A stretch of 64,000 nt of DNA from Reticulitermes speratus (Eukaryota > Arthropoda > Insecta > Blattodea > Rhinotermitidae): NCBI GenBank assembly GCA_021186555.1, contig JAJKFL010000427.1:19058505-19122504 (forward strand). The letters run 5' to 3'. The notes below the pieces were generated by a model, which was not told the DNA's origin, made no database searches, and saw nothing but the letters and a program-made list of their open reading frames with translations. Made by a program: the position numbers and the translations under genes. Below are positions 12,031-23,896 of the stretch, in pieces; within the stretch, counting starts at the first letter, position 1, and every line of letters begins with the position of its first letter.

Positions 12031-12900
12031 AACAAAACAATGACACGCAGAATCAATATCACGCTTCATTGCTGTAGGCCCCCTTGGGTGTAATGTGCAT
12101 TATAGTTGGTGAATTACTTTCAAGAACACTTTGGGAAAGTTTACAGGGCCACTTTTACGGGCAGTTCCGCCGGGTGCCGATGTGAAGGAGAGATAAAACC
12201 AAGTATAGCATTTCACGATAATTATTAACACCCATAACTAAGCGAAGCAAAATGTGAATTGCGCGCTTAAGGGGGAATTTTATGATAAGGTTTTTTTATG
12301 TCTCTACCTGACATTTAACACGCAATTTTCTTCGTATTTATCCGTGTAGCACGTAGTTTTTGTCTGTTCTTCCACACGTCATGAATGGTGAGTTTGCAGT
12401 GCTGAAAAATTACGAAATCATCGTCGGTTCCATGCTGGCCAATGCCTGCGAATCGCCAACTAAAACTTCCCTTGAGAGTCCGTCCACAGCACGCATGAAA
12501 AACGCTAGAACGGAGAAACTTCGAGATCTAACTCGATAACAGATTTTCATCAGATTTTATATTGTGTAATTTTACGACAATTTGCACAGAAATTTCACAG
12601 ATATCGACAAAATTTAATGATCACTTCACGTGAATATATCTACAGGCGTCTTTCCGAGCATCAGAAGTAATATTCGCTAAACATTTATCGGCGTGACAAA
12701 ATATTTCAGACAGGATATGTCGAAAGGAATAAAAACACACAGGCTGTATTCAGTACAGATCTTGCACACCTCTCCAAATTTTCGAGCTAAACATAAATTA
12801 TATAATTAACGTGAACACCTGCGAACACGAGAGATTTGAAGTTTGCACGGCGGTGAATGAAGACTGCTGTCCTGTGGGATATTCCGACGCGAAGTCTGTT
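12031..12900. other. KCNQ intron, nothing recognised
   Basis: No feature supported from sequence. Confidence 0.45.
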
Positions 12901-12904
12901 AGCT

Positions 12905-13010
12905 ATTTGCAACCATTTCGGAGGAATTACTGCAACTAACTTCAGAGTGTAAACTTTCTACCCTGAACTTGGAGGCTGCATGTTCCTTCGAAACGTTGCA
13001 AAGTGTAAGA
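12905..13010 (+). repeat. Decayed family B unit
   Basis: The stretch CTACCCTGAACTTGGAGG, a short loop, then GTTCCTTCGAAACGTTG at about 12957-13000 matches the hammerhead-like unit of family B. The core is damaged (CUGAACU in place of CUGAUGA). An ATA/AAT microsatellite follows at about 13018-13037. Confidence 0.6.
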
Positions 13011-13511
13011 AACCAACATAATAATAATAATAATAATCATAATTACTGTACGCAATTTTGATTGGAGTAATGAAAGGGAATGATAAGTGACGCAAAACAG
13101 GTTTACTGGCGGGGAGGTGCGGGAAGGCGCTGTGAGCGTTTTTCACCCAGAAGTCATTTTCTTCATACTGCCGAACTTATTGCATCTTTAACTTTGGGAT
13201 CTTTCAACCTCATCTCTCCTGTCCAGAGACGTGACGTTAAACGAATACAAAACTACAACTTCTCCTTTTCAGGATATCGGTGAGAAACGTGTCGCCTCAA
13301 ACTAAGGAAGTAGATAATCTTAGGGCTTCGAAGCATGAAATGCATCTAAAACTAGCAGTATTTAAAAAATTCACTTCCTGAGTTACGTAAACAACAAACA
13401 CTAACTAAATTTTATATTGCTTTCACCGTGCATTCTTCACACTATTCGGTTTTACCAACAAAATGCACACACAAAAACTACTTTTTATAGTTTTATTAGT
13501 ATTGATGTATA

Positions 13512-13551
13512 CCCCTACATGTGTTTCAGTCCTTGGACCATCTTCAGGGGG
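13512..13551 (-). ncRNA. Candidate type I hammerhead ribozyme, left arm
   Basis: On the minus strand, in order: helix I strand CCCC (13551-13548); core CUGAAGA (13547-13541); one unpaired U; helix II GGUCC/AA/GGACU (13539-13528); GAAA (13527-13524). Next come minimal helix III ACA-CA-UGU (13524-13517), cleavage base A (13516), then GGGG (13515-13512) pairing back to CCCC. This is the order of a type I hammerhead with a minimal helix III, as reported in Penelope-like elements. The extra U before helix II is unusual. It lies sense in the KCNQ pre-mRNA. Confidence 0.6.
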
Positions 13552-13631
13552 CTAATAAGCTACTACACTTCAACTTGTATGTGCTCTTTGAACCCTTTTA
13601 ACATGCAAGTTGAAGTGTAGTAGCTTATTAG

Positions 13632-13671
13632 CCCCCTGAAGATGGTCCAAGGACTGGAACACGTGTAGGGG
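13632..13671 (+). ncRNA. Hammerhead-like motif, right arm, core mutated
   Basis: Inverted partner of the motif at 13512. It has CCCC, CUGAAGA (13636-13642), helix II GGUCC/AA/GGACU and GGGG at 13668-13671 as before. The GAAA of the core reads GGAA at 13656-13659, a change expected to abolish cleavage. Helix III reads ACGUGU. Confidence 0.5.
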
Positions 13672-14019
13672 TATACATCAATACTAATAAAACTATAAAA
13701 AGTAGTTTTTGTGTGTGCATTTTGTTGGTAAAACCGAATAAACACGAACTACTTACTGCTATTTAAGGAGACAATCGCTGTTTATATGGACACTAACGTC
13801 AACGCACAAATAAATTTTGTGGGAGGTACGCGGGGTTTCTGGGTGTTAAAGCGGTTGTACGTAGCCACCACCACTGTGCTTTAAAGGAAAGGGTGTTTGA
13901 GGTCAGAGTGCGTAGGGGAATATTCGCATCTAACAGAGGAACAGTGTTAGAAGGCTGGAAGAATTGACATAAGGTGGAACTTCATAATTTGTGGTTAACG
14001 ATTACTATTAGGCTAAACA

Positions 14020-14305
14020 AAAAAGGTGAAGTTTTCCCTCTCCACGCCATGAAGGCGTATAGGGGGAGTAGGGATATATCTCCACTCATTATTAACCTCG
14101 GCACTAGATTGAGTTGAGTGGTGAACATCATGCACCGGCCGCCCCAGGCAAGAACCCGATACCTCTTGAATAGTAGGCTGGATGGGCCCCAGAGCCGGTA
14201 TGGATGTATTGAGAAGAGAAAACCTATTGTCACTGCTGGGATTCGAACCCCGGATCGTCCGGCCCTTAGATAATCTCTACATCGACTACGATATTCCGGA
14301 TCCCT
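14020..14305 (-). mobile_element. tRNA-derived SINE family A, copy 2
   Basis: Same family as 10360. The B-box-like GGGGTTCGAATCCC is near 14238-14251 and the A-box-like region is near 14275-14300, both on the minus strand. The body carries the shared GGCCGGTGCATG and the tail the shared AAGGCGTATAGGGGGAGTAG (plus-strand reading). Confidence 0.82.
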
Positions 14306-14855
14306 TTATTATTAGGGTAGTGAAATAAAAGAATGTTAAAAAAAGGGAGGCATGTAGGCACAACAAGCAGGATAGGGATGAGAAGTGAATACGAAATTTT
14401 AGTCACAATCTGAAGGAAAGATAGCACTTTAGAAATTACGGGACGATGATATTAAAGTGTGTTCTAAAGCTACAGTCTAGGATGCGACGGCGAGGAACGT
14501 TCCATTTCTGTAAGAAGCAGAGATTTTATTGAGGATTATATGACTGTCATCACTTCAACAAGTACCGCCATAAAGTGCCAAAAAGTCACTTATTACTTTC
14601 CCAGGAAGAACAGACTATTCCAAATTCGTACCCACTTCACAACAGTTTCTATTATCCTATTCAAATTTCAATCCTTGTATTATGCCTAAAATCGTACAGT
14701 ACAAATAAACAAAGCGAGGCCCGATAGAACATCAAAATTTTCGTCTAAAACGTTACTGAAGGTGTCTTAAGCAAAGCTTAAGATAATGCGACAGAGCAGC
14801 GTTTGCGGTTTGCGACGTCTGTCTGGTCGAACGTGTCATGCGGGTGTTGCATTAC

Positions 14856-14926
14856 CTTTCTTATCGCTCTGATGGCGCCTTTATGTTGATTTGTGAGCTG
14901 CACGCACCGCGGCTCCTCGTCTTCGT
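14856..14926 (-). CDS. KCNQ: KCNQ potassium channel, exon before helix B
   Basis: A 71-base internal exon: two bases finishing a codon, then 23 codons reading EDEEPRCVQLTNQHK then GAIRAIRK. The IRAIRK end joins directly to [10 protein letters not shown] of the exon at 1884-2011, matching the KCNQ order in which a short acidic, QLTNQHK-like stretch runs into helix B. The acceptor is strong (TTGTTGGTTGTTTGCAG) and the donor is AAG followed by GTAATG. It ends in phase 0, as the next exon requires. It begins needing one base from the preceding exon, which the exon at 56292-56470 supplies (G plus AC gives Asp). The codons are GC-rich compared with the surrounding intron. Confidence 0.94.
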
Positions 14927-17879
14927 CTGCAAACAACCAACAATAAGAATACAATCACTTCATTCTACACGTTTTAAGTGTTGATTATCTTATGTTGAAA
15001 GTTTCGTAAGAAATACTCTTTATGTATATTATACATATCGAAATGAAAGGAAATCTTTTGTTTTATATTCTATTGTAAATGTTTAATGCAAATTTACTCT
15101 TTTTCAAGGAAAATATGTTGTTCATTTTAAAAAGAAAATGCTTACATTTTTAGAAAATAAATGTGTTTAGTGGTTATGTAATTAAAAGTTTAATATGACT
15201 TCAAAATACGTTTAAGTGCAGTTACACAGATGTGTATTTCCCCTTACGAAATGTAACACAGTAAAATGAAGATAGGGCAATCAAAAAGGAATTATGTTAA
15301 CAACATATCTGTTTAGTGTTGTTACGCACATTTTGATCACCCTGTACGTTAGATTACGATTTACATAGTGTATTTACAGGTTTTAAGTGTTACGTTACAA
15401 TCCATTACGTTGTTCTACGTACGTTGAACACAAACTACTGTGAGATGGGCACGTAGACCTTACAGAAAGAATGGCGATACAAAACGGTTGTAGTTTGATA
15501 TAGGGAAACATACCGACTCTTGGCTCACTTCAGTTTCATGCATTATTATTAATTAATATTGAAGGACTCAGTGGCTCCACGGCATGCAATTCGTAGACAA
15601 GATTGAAATATTAAATATAGGACTACTAAACACGTAATTTTCCTCCGTCCCTCTAGAAAATCCTAGGAGATTGAAGCCAGACCATGTCCTTCTACTTTGA
15701 AGCCTGCACAGTTCGAATTTTATAGTTATCCTAATATTGGACACGTCATAAATGATACTGTGGATAATACAATGTAAATAAAAATGTAATCGAACTTACG
15801 TGATGCATTTCTAGGAAAGAATATTAGTAGAGATATAGACTGTAAGCTTAGTATTTAAGCCAAAATTTCGCATGACATATTATTTTTGAGGCTTTCACTT
15901 GGCAATAAAATTAAAACTGCTGTATTTGGAAGAAGGGTGACAGTAATTCAAATAGTGTCTTTTACTCCACGAAACAGTACAGTGAATGACGTTAAGGCCT
16001 TCTTTCCAAATCTAAGCCTTTCCCAGTAGTAGACAGTTTGTACAACTTTTCTGCTGACATCCCTTCTTAAATAGATTCACAAAAATTACTTAAAGCATGG
16101 AAAAATTTGATCTTTTCTTTCTTCGTGTGACAACAAAATTTGGAATTTTGAAAATAGACGTCCCACAAAAAAGTGCAGACTTTCACACCATAAATTGTAT
16201 AGCTGAGAACAAGAAGTAAGATCCTCTAAACACAGGGTTCTGACACTTGCTATGTTACAAGTGATTTTAAACTTCTTTACAAGTAATGATATTGATGATT
16301 TTCAAATGCTTTCCGAAAAATTTTTATTGCAGATAATTATCACTATCCTTCACAAAATACTAAAATAACTTGGAAACGTTTGATAACACAATAAATATTT
16401 TTCATTTTTAACACCTGAAAAAATTATTTTCAAAAGATTATGGGAAATCCATTAAGACAGAGAAATTTCATTTTAATTTTATCAAAGAATCACAGTAAAT
16501 ATTCTAAATAATAGTCACTGAATTCACTGTCAACAGGTCTACAAAATTTGGTTTATCGACACGAAGTCTGCCATCTTTCATCTGCCCGTGCGTCAAATTG
16601 CACGAATTCTACACGCTGAAATATCTGCTGCCACAAATTCTCTTGGATACGAAAATTCAATTCCTAATGGACGTTACTTATTTGAGGTGTCCTCACAAAT
16701 ATTAGTCCAAGGGATTAAAATTCTGAGCTCTTTGTGTCTGGTCTATCGTTCATCATAGGACTTCCTTTAGTAATCGCACAGTGACTGGGACCCGTGTACC
16801 GTAATCTCATTGGGAGCGTCTTACGTCAGCAATGGTAGCAATGGCAGGAAGTCAGCATTAAAGTACAGCAGTGAGTCGGCGAGGAAACACGCGTGGACCA
16901 ATTAATGGTCACTTAGCAGTCCCATTCATACGTTTATACATAATTCAAGCTGGAAACGCTGGATACGGCAAGTATGAACACTTTCGTCTGACACGTAATG
17001 GAAGTTACGAGTGTTTGTGTTTCCAGCTCCAGAAATATCACCTTATCTGTGAAAGAAACTCTTAAAATGAATTTTTATCTTCATATCAGTTTAGTGATCA
17101 GTGACAGAAATTTAGGCGTTGTCCATATTCCACCGGCTGTAGATACGGACCAGTCTGTAGGTGTTAAGGTAAAGTTGCAGTTCGCGTATCTCCACAAAGT
17201 ATTGCGGAATAGAAAAACGCCCTTCGTCTATTTTGTCAATAATTTGCCTATTTAAAATATAATTTTGTAGTATAAAGTCGGGGGAACCACCGAGTCTTCA
17301 CTGTGGACATAACGTCTACTACATACTTTGTCAGTTTGACTGCTGCATGTGTCTCCATTCTTTCCAATGCAGTTACATATTTTGTTCAAACTAAAAAGAC
17401 GAATCGTTTGTATATGCGGACAAATACATTAGTACAAGAGCTCTCTGTGCTGGTGGCTGTCTTTCAGTTGTAATGACATGCAGACTTACCTCGCATGAGA
17501 TGAGGGACTGTCCATTGGAGGTGTGCAGCCAAGAATCAGAGCATCATCCAAACTAGAGAGCAATGCAGTTAAATACCATTCGCTATTATCTGGAAGCATC
17601 TTGCTTTAATTTTTGAGCAGTGATACGGACATGCAAGTACCATTCCGTTACATCTCAAAAGCAAATGAAAGGCTTGGTGAAAGACTGCACCATATTTTAG
17701 TGTAAACACATTGCTACTGTAATTGTTCTTCACCATTACTACATTAAGTTCTGAGCATGTAGACTTCTAGGCAATGGTGAAGATCAAACGAACGAACATG
17801 TTACATTGTATTTAGCTAAAAGAAGGGCGTGTTATTAACTAACTCACCAACAAATCAACCATCCAACCAATTAACTAAC
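14927..17879. other. KCNQ intron, no recognised element
   Basis: Mostly AT-rich. Short reading frames at 16871-17255 do not resemble known domains. I see no transposon ends. Confidence 0.5.
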
Positions 17880-18165
17880 TCCATGGCTCAGAGTCCTTCT
17901 TGAGAGGCTAATAGGCCCTCAGCTAGTCAAGAAATGTCCCGCATTGTACGGAACCCGAAGGTTCATTACCGCATTCACAAGAGTCCGCCACCTGTCCCTA
18001 TCCTGAGCCAGAGCAAGACAGTCCACGTCTCCCTATCCCACTTCTTGAAGATCCAATTTAATATTATCCTCCCACCTACGCCTAGGTCTTCCAAGTGGTC
18101 TCCTTCCCTCAGATCTCCCCACCAAAACCCTGTGGCATGTTATTACCTATGGAAAATAAACCACC
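17880..18165 (-). pseudogene. LINE 3' fragment (RT C-terminal tail), copy 1
   Basis: Minus-strand translation, with minor breaks, gives [20 protein letters not shown] then [13 protein letters not shown] shifted stretch containing LAQDRDRWR and VMNLRVP follows. This is the typical C-terminal end of an insect LINE reverse transcriptase whose tail ends AMNLRVP. Stop codons and frame changes show it is dead. The same family recurs at 19412, 44330 and 55818, always on this strand. Confidence 0.85.
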
Positions 18166-19411
18166 GTACCCTCATCATTTTTACCTCTTAGCATGTCAAA
18201 AAATAGAAGCTTAATATTGCCGATGGTTCTACGATTATACGTACAAACAAAAAATTAAAAGATACTTTTTTATAGATTTATATTTACGTCTATTTTATTA
18301 TTCACAGTACAAAAGATCTTTCTTACAATATTATTCAAATGTCTGAAATGAACACGACAATCCAATATCAGAGACAAAATTGCCATTATATGTGCATTCC
18401 CAGAGCAGCAGCCATATTCGTATAAGAATACACACTTGCAGCCATCGACATATTGTAATTCATACTGGGCCTAACCCGAAGTTTGAACCTGTGGCTGCCT
18501 CCTGATCCACACTACGAACTGGATGACAACAAAGACGCTGTCACGGCAGCATGCGACACACTCGCAATACTCTGGCACTTGACAGGAGGCAATGTGATGT
18601 GACTAAACCGTCACTAACATACAAGCAGCTGGATTTTCTTACAGTTTTAAATCATAAAATATAATGCTGTTTAGTAAACACGGCAGATTTTCGCCACACA
18701 GAAGGAATATCACTTACTATAATTACACAGCAATACAAATGTTAATAATTTTTTGATAACATGTATGAATCACGCTTCTTTGAGAAAATCAGGTAACACG
18801 CAGAATCCCACTGGAAACCTCTGTCTTTATCGCATAATACGAAAGTACAGAGAACTCATTACGCAATTAAAAATAATAACATTACTTAAAAGAAAATAAA
18901 CGATCACGCACTAGCAAACCACACATTCCCGTATAACCTTACATAATCTCGACCAACCAGTACTGCCAGAATTCCCTGTGTGATGGCTATTGTTACCGAT
19001 CTAGCTCTCAGTCGGTCGCATAAGCCTTATTCTGGGAATATACGCGGTGTTTTGCTGTGGAGGTAGGGAAGGACAGCTACTTTTTTAGTTGCAGTGCGAA
19101 AAAAATTGTTCCAAGTTCGTTGTACTAGAGGTATATTTCATTTTGTCAGTAAATTCACAGAGTAATGCAGGTTCATTTATCAAAATAATCTCTTCTTATT
19201 TGTAATGTTCTGCGGCCTCTGCATACAAACGTTTCGGTTCAGCTCACGCTTCGAACGCTCACAGCTGTTCTTCTTGACACTACCACCTGCCTACTTGCTA
19301 TCTCAATTCACACTGCCCCACGCCTTACATCCGGCTGAGCAGGCAAGTCCCTGCCTGACGGAACTGCAAAGCGTATTACCACTACCTGGCTCGTTTACCC
19401 ACTTAACGGCT
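18166..19411. other. KCNQ intron, nothing recognised
   Basis: A moderately GC-rich patch at 18460-18600 and another at 19000-19400 contain no domain or splice arrangement I can support. Confidence 0.45.
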
Positions 19412-19620
19412 ATTAACTCCATGTAGCAGAGTCCTTGAGAAACTAACAGGTCCTCAGCTAGTCAAGAAATTCCCCTCATTTTATGGAACCCGAAGATTCA
19501 TTAACGCATTCACAAGAGCACGCCACCTGTCCCTATCCTAAGCCATATCAATCTAGTCCATTCCACCATCCCACTTCATGAAGATCCATTTCAATATTAT
19601 CCTCCCATCTACACGTAACG
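19412..19620 (-). pseudogene. LINE 3' fragment (RT C-terminal tail), copy 2
   Basis: Closely parallels 17880-18165 at base level (shared CTCAGCTAGTCAAGAAAT and CGCCACCTGTCCCTATCCT). On the minus strand it reads DRDRWRALVNALMNLRVP after a decayed KWIFMKWD stretch. It is truncated earlier than copy 1. Confidence 0.82.
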
Positions 19621-20377
19621 GCTACACTACTTTTAATAAAGTGGCGACTACACTTTTTTTAACTCTGCTGTGAAGACTGTTTTTCGTCCACACTTGCAAC
19701 AAGCACATTACAATTTACTTAAAAATAATTTTTATTTTACTTTACCATACCCCTGCCGACCTTTATCGTTATACTGCCTGCTGTGCACGATACGTGATGC
19801 AGTCACTACTTCATGTCTGCAAACACAGTGCCAGCAGTACGTCAACCTAGACGTCCATAAATGTTCTCCACCATCTACAATTATTGTTTGCTATACGCCA
19901 ATTTTCCTTGCCTTATAAAGAACAGAGGCTAATGCACTGTGAAACAATTGATAGATTTTAATGAAACTTGGTATAACCTACATCATGCCGTCAATATTAC
20001 CAGTTGGTAACACTTAGAATTTCTGTGGTGAGGGCGATAACAATGCCACTTCATAAAAGGCCCCGAAGTTTGATATGGTAATAATGCAACGTTAGCAAAG
20101 TTATTAGTAACTGAAATACGAATTTCGCACAAAATTCATAAGCACCTTTCCGTTTCTAATGAAAAAAATGAACCCAACATGTCGAATTCCATATTTGTTG
20201 AACTCCCAATTCAACACCTTTATTATTATTACTATTATTATTATTTATTAGTATTATTATGTCTACCCAGGGGACCGTTTCAGACCACATGGTTACGGAT
20301 AAATTAGGTCGAGCTACAATAACTTGTATTCAAGTAACACACAAGAAAACACAAGTGCCATATAATTTGGAAGTATA
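19621..20377. other. Intron flank of the satellite
   Basis: No gene. An ATT/ATTATT microsatellite lies at about 20218-20260, just before the tandem array. Confidence 0.6.
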
Positions 20378-23300
20378 ATTTGTTGTGTTATCCTCTCTAA
20401 TTCGAGAAATATTTAAAATTGAGGTTCTTAATGGAAAAAACCCTTTGTATGGATTTGTTGTGCTATCCTGTCTTATTTAATTCCAGAAATATTTAAAATC
20501 GAGGTTCATACTAGAAAAACCCCTTTGTACGGATTTGTTGTGTTATCCTGTCTTATTTAATTCCAGAAATATTTAAAATTGAGGTTCATACTAAAAAAAC
20601 CCTTTGTACGGATTTGTAGTGTTATCCTGTCTTATTTCATTTCAGAAATATTTAAAATTGAGGTTCATACTAGAAAAAACCCTTTGTACGGATTTGTTGT
20701 GTTATCCTGTCTCATTTAATTCCAGAAATATTTAAAATTGAGATTCATACTAGAAAAAACCCTTTGTATGGATTTGTTGTGTTATCCTGTCTTATTTAAT
20801 TCCAGAAATATTTAAAATTGAGGGTCATACTAGAAAAAACTCTTTGTACGGATTTATTGTGTTATCCTGTCTTATTTAATTCCAGAAATATTTAAAATTG
20901 AGGTTCATACTAGAAAAAACCCTTTGTACGGATTTATTGTGTTATCCTGTCTTATTTAATTCCAGAAATATTTAAAATTGAGGTTCATACTAGAAAAAAA
21001 ACCCTTTGTACGGATTTGTTGTGTTATCCTGTCTTATTTAATTCCAGAAATATTTAAAATTGTGGTTCATACTAGAAAAAACTCTTTGTACGGATTTGTT
21101 GTGTTATCCTGTCTTATTTAATTCCAGAAATATTTAAAATTGAGGTTCATACTAGAAAAAACCCTTTGTACGGATTTATTGTGTTATCCTGTCTTATTTA
21201 ATTCCAGAAATATTTAAAAGTGAGGTTCATACTAGAAAAAACCCTTTGTACGGATTTGTTGTGTTATCCTGTCTTATTTAATTCCAGAAATATTTAAAAT
21301 TGAGGTTCATACTAGAAGAAACCCTTTGTATGGATTTGTTGTGTTATCCTGTCTTATTTAATTCCAGAAATATTTAAAATTGAGGTTCATACTAGAAAAA
21401 ACCCTTTGTACGGATTTGTAGTGTTATCCTGTCTTATTTAATTCCAGAAATATTTAAAATTGAGGTTCATACTAGAAAAAACCCTTTGTAAAGATTTGTT
21501 GTGTTATCCTGTCTTATTTAATTCCAGAAATATTTAAAATTGAGATTCATACTAGAAAAAACCCTTTGTACGGATTTGTTGTGTTATCCTGTCTTATTTA
21601 ATTCCAGAAATATTTAAAATTGAGATTCATACTAGAAAAAACCCTTTGTACGGATTTATTGTGTTATCCTGTCTTATTTAATTCCAGAAATATTTAAAAT
21701 TGAGGTTCATACTAGAAAAAACCCTTTGTACGGATTTATTGTGTTATCCTGTCTTATTTAATTCCAGAAATATTTAAAATTGAGGTTCATACTAGAAAAA
21801 ACCCTTTGTACGGATTTGTTGTGTTATCCTGTCTCATTTAATTCCAGAAATATTTAAAATTGAGATTCATACTAGAAAAAAACCCTTTGTATGGATTTGT
21901 TGTGTTATCCTGTCTTATTTAATTCCAGAAATATTTAAAATTGAGGGTCATACTAGAAAAAACTCTTTGTACGGATTTGTTGTGTTATCCTGTCTTATTT
22001 AATTCCAGAAATATTTAAAATTGAGGTTCATACTAGAAAAAACCCTTTGTACGGATTTATTGTGTTATCCTGTCTTATTTAATTCCAGAAATATTTAAAA
22101 TTGAGGTTCATACTAGAAAAAACCCTTTGTACGGATTTGTTGTGTTATCCTGTCTTATTTAATTCCAGAAATATTTAAAATTGTGGTTCATACTAGAAAA
22201 AACTGTTTGTACGGATTTGTTGTGTTATCCTGTCTTATTTAATTCCAGAAATATTTAAAATTGAGGTTCATACTAGAAAAAACCCTTTGTACGGATTTAT
22301 TGTGTTATCCTGTCTTATTTAATTCCAGAAATATTTAAAATTGAGGTTCATACTAGAAAAAACCCTTTGTACGGATTTGTTGTGTTATCCTGTCTTATTT
22401 AATTCCAGAAATATTTAAAATTGAGATTCATACTAGAAAAAACCTTTGTACGGATTTGTAGTGTTTTCCTGTCTTATTTAATTCCAGAAATATTTAAAAT
22501 TGAGGTTCATACTAGAAAAAACCCTTTGTACGGATTTGTTGTGTTATCCTGTCTTATTTAATTCCAGAAATATTTAAAATTGAGGTTCATACTAGAAGAA
22601 ACCCTTTGTATGGATTTGTTGTGTTATCCTGTCTTATTTAATTCCAGAAATATTTAAAATTGAGGTTCATACTAGAAAAAACCCTTTGTACGGATTTGTA
22701 GTGTTATCCTGTCTTATTTAATTCCAGAAATATTTAAAATTGAGGTTCATACTAGAAGAAACCCTTTGTATGGATTTGTTGTGTTATCCTGTCTTATTTA
22801 ATTCCAGAAATATTTAAAATTGAGGTTCATACTAGAAAAAACCCTTTGTACGGATTTGTAGTGTTATCCTGTCTTATTTAATTCCAGAAATATTTAAAAT
22901 TGAGGTTCATACTAGAAAAACCCCTTTGTACGGATTTGTTGTGTTATCCTGTCTTATTTAATTCCAGAAATATTTAAAATTGAGGTTCATACTATAAAAA
23001 ACCCTTTGTACGGATTTGTAGTGTTATCCTGTCTTATTTCATTTCAGAAATATTTAAAATTGAGGTTCATACTAGAAAAAACCCTTTGTACGGATTTGTT
23101 GTGTTATCCTGTCTCATTTAATTCCAGAAATATTTAAAATTGAGATTCATACTAGAAAAAACCCTTTGTATGGATTTGTTGTGTTATCCTGTCTTATTTA
23201 ATTCCAGAAATATTTAAAATTGAGGGTCATACTAGAAAAAACTCTTTGTACGGATTTATTGTGTTATCCTGTCTTATTTAATTCCAGAAATATTTAAAAT

Positions 23301-23896
23301 TGAGGTTCATACTAGAAAAAACCCTTTGTACGGATTTATTGTGTTATCCTGTCTTATTTAATTCCAGAAATATTTAAAATTGAGGTTCATACTAGAAAAA
23401 ACCCTTTGTACGGATTTGTAGTGTTATCCTGTCTTATTTAATTCCAGAAATATTTAAAATTGAGGTTCATACTAGAAAAAACCCTTTGTACGGATTTGTT
23501 GTGTTATCCTGTCTTATTTAATTCCAGAAATATTTAAAATTGAGATTCATACTAGAAAAAACCCTTTGTACGGATTTGTAGTGTTATCCTGTCTTATTTA
23601 ATTCCAGAAATATTTAAAATTGAGGTTCATACTAGAAAAAACCCTTTGTACGGATTTGTTGTGTTATCCTGTCTCATTTAATTCCAGAAATATTTAAAAT
23701 TGAGGTTCATACTAGAAAAAACCCTTTGTACGGATTTGTTGTGTTATCCTGTCTTATTTAATTCCAGAAATATTTAAAATTGAGATTCATACTAGAAAAA
23801 ACCCTTTGTACGGATTTGTTGTGTTATCCTGTCTTATTTAATTCCAGAAATATTTAAAATTGAGATTCATACTAGAAAAAATCCTTTGTACGGATT
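20378..23896. repeat. 80-bp satellite array, about 44 copies
   Basis: Head-to-tail array of an 80-base monomer, roughly ATTTGTTGTGTTATCCTGTC, TTATTTAATTCCAGAAATAT, TTAAAATTGAGGTTCATACT, AGAAAAAACCCTTTGTACGG. The first unit is shorter and divergent and the array stops abruptly at CGGATT (23891-23896). Variant positions (GTT/GTA/ATT before GTGTTATCC; GAGGTT/GAGATT/GAGGGT/GTGGTT; CTTATT/CTCATT; TACGG/TATGG) occur in ordered blocks, showing higher-order repeats. No ORF is conserved. The units are contiguous, unlike a repeat-spacer array. Confidence 0.98.

Larger units (their letters stand above)
13443..13740. repeat. Foldback element with 140-bp arms
   Basis: Arms 13443-13582 and 13601-13740 are near-perfect reverse complements (only a few mismatches in 140) around an 18-base spacer. 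Transcription in either direction would give a very long hairpin. Each arm contains one hammerhead-like motif pointing outward (separate entries). It lies in the KCNQ intron. Such a low mismatch level implies a young insertion or recent gene conversion between arms. Confidence 0.95.

Noticed and set aside
13417-13745. Two similar small proteins on opposite strands
   Set aside because: They are the same sequence read from the two arms of an inverted repeat; no coding evidence.
20378-23896. CRISPR-like array
   Set aside because: Units are contiguous 80-base copies with no unique spacers, in an insect-like intron; it is a satellite.
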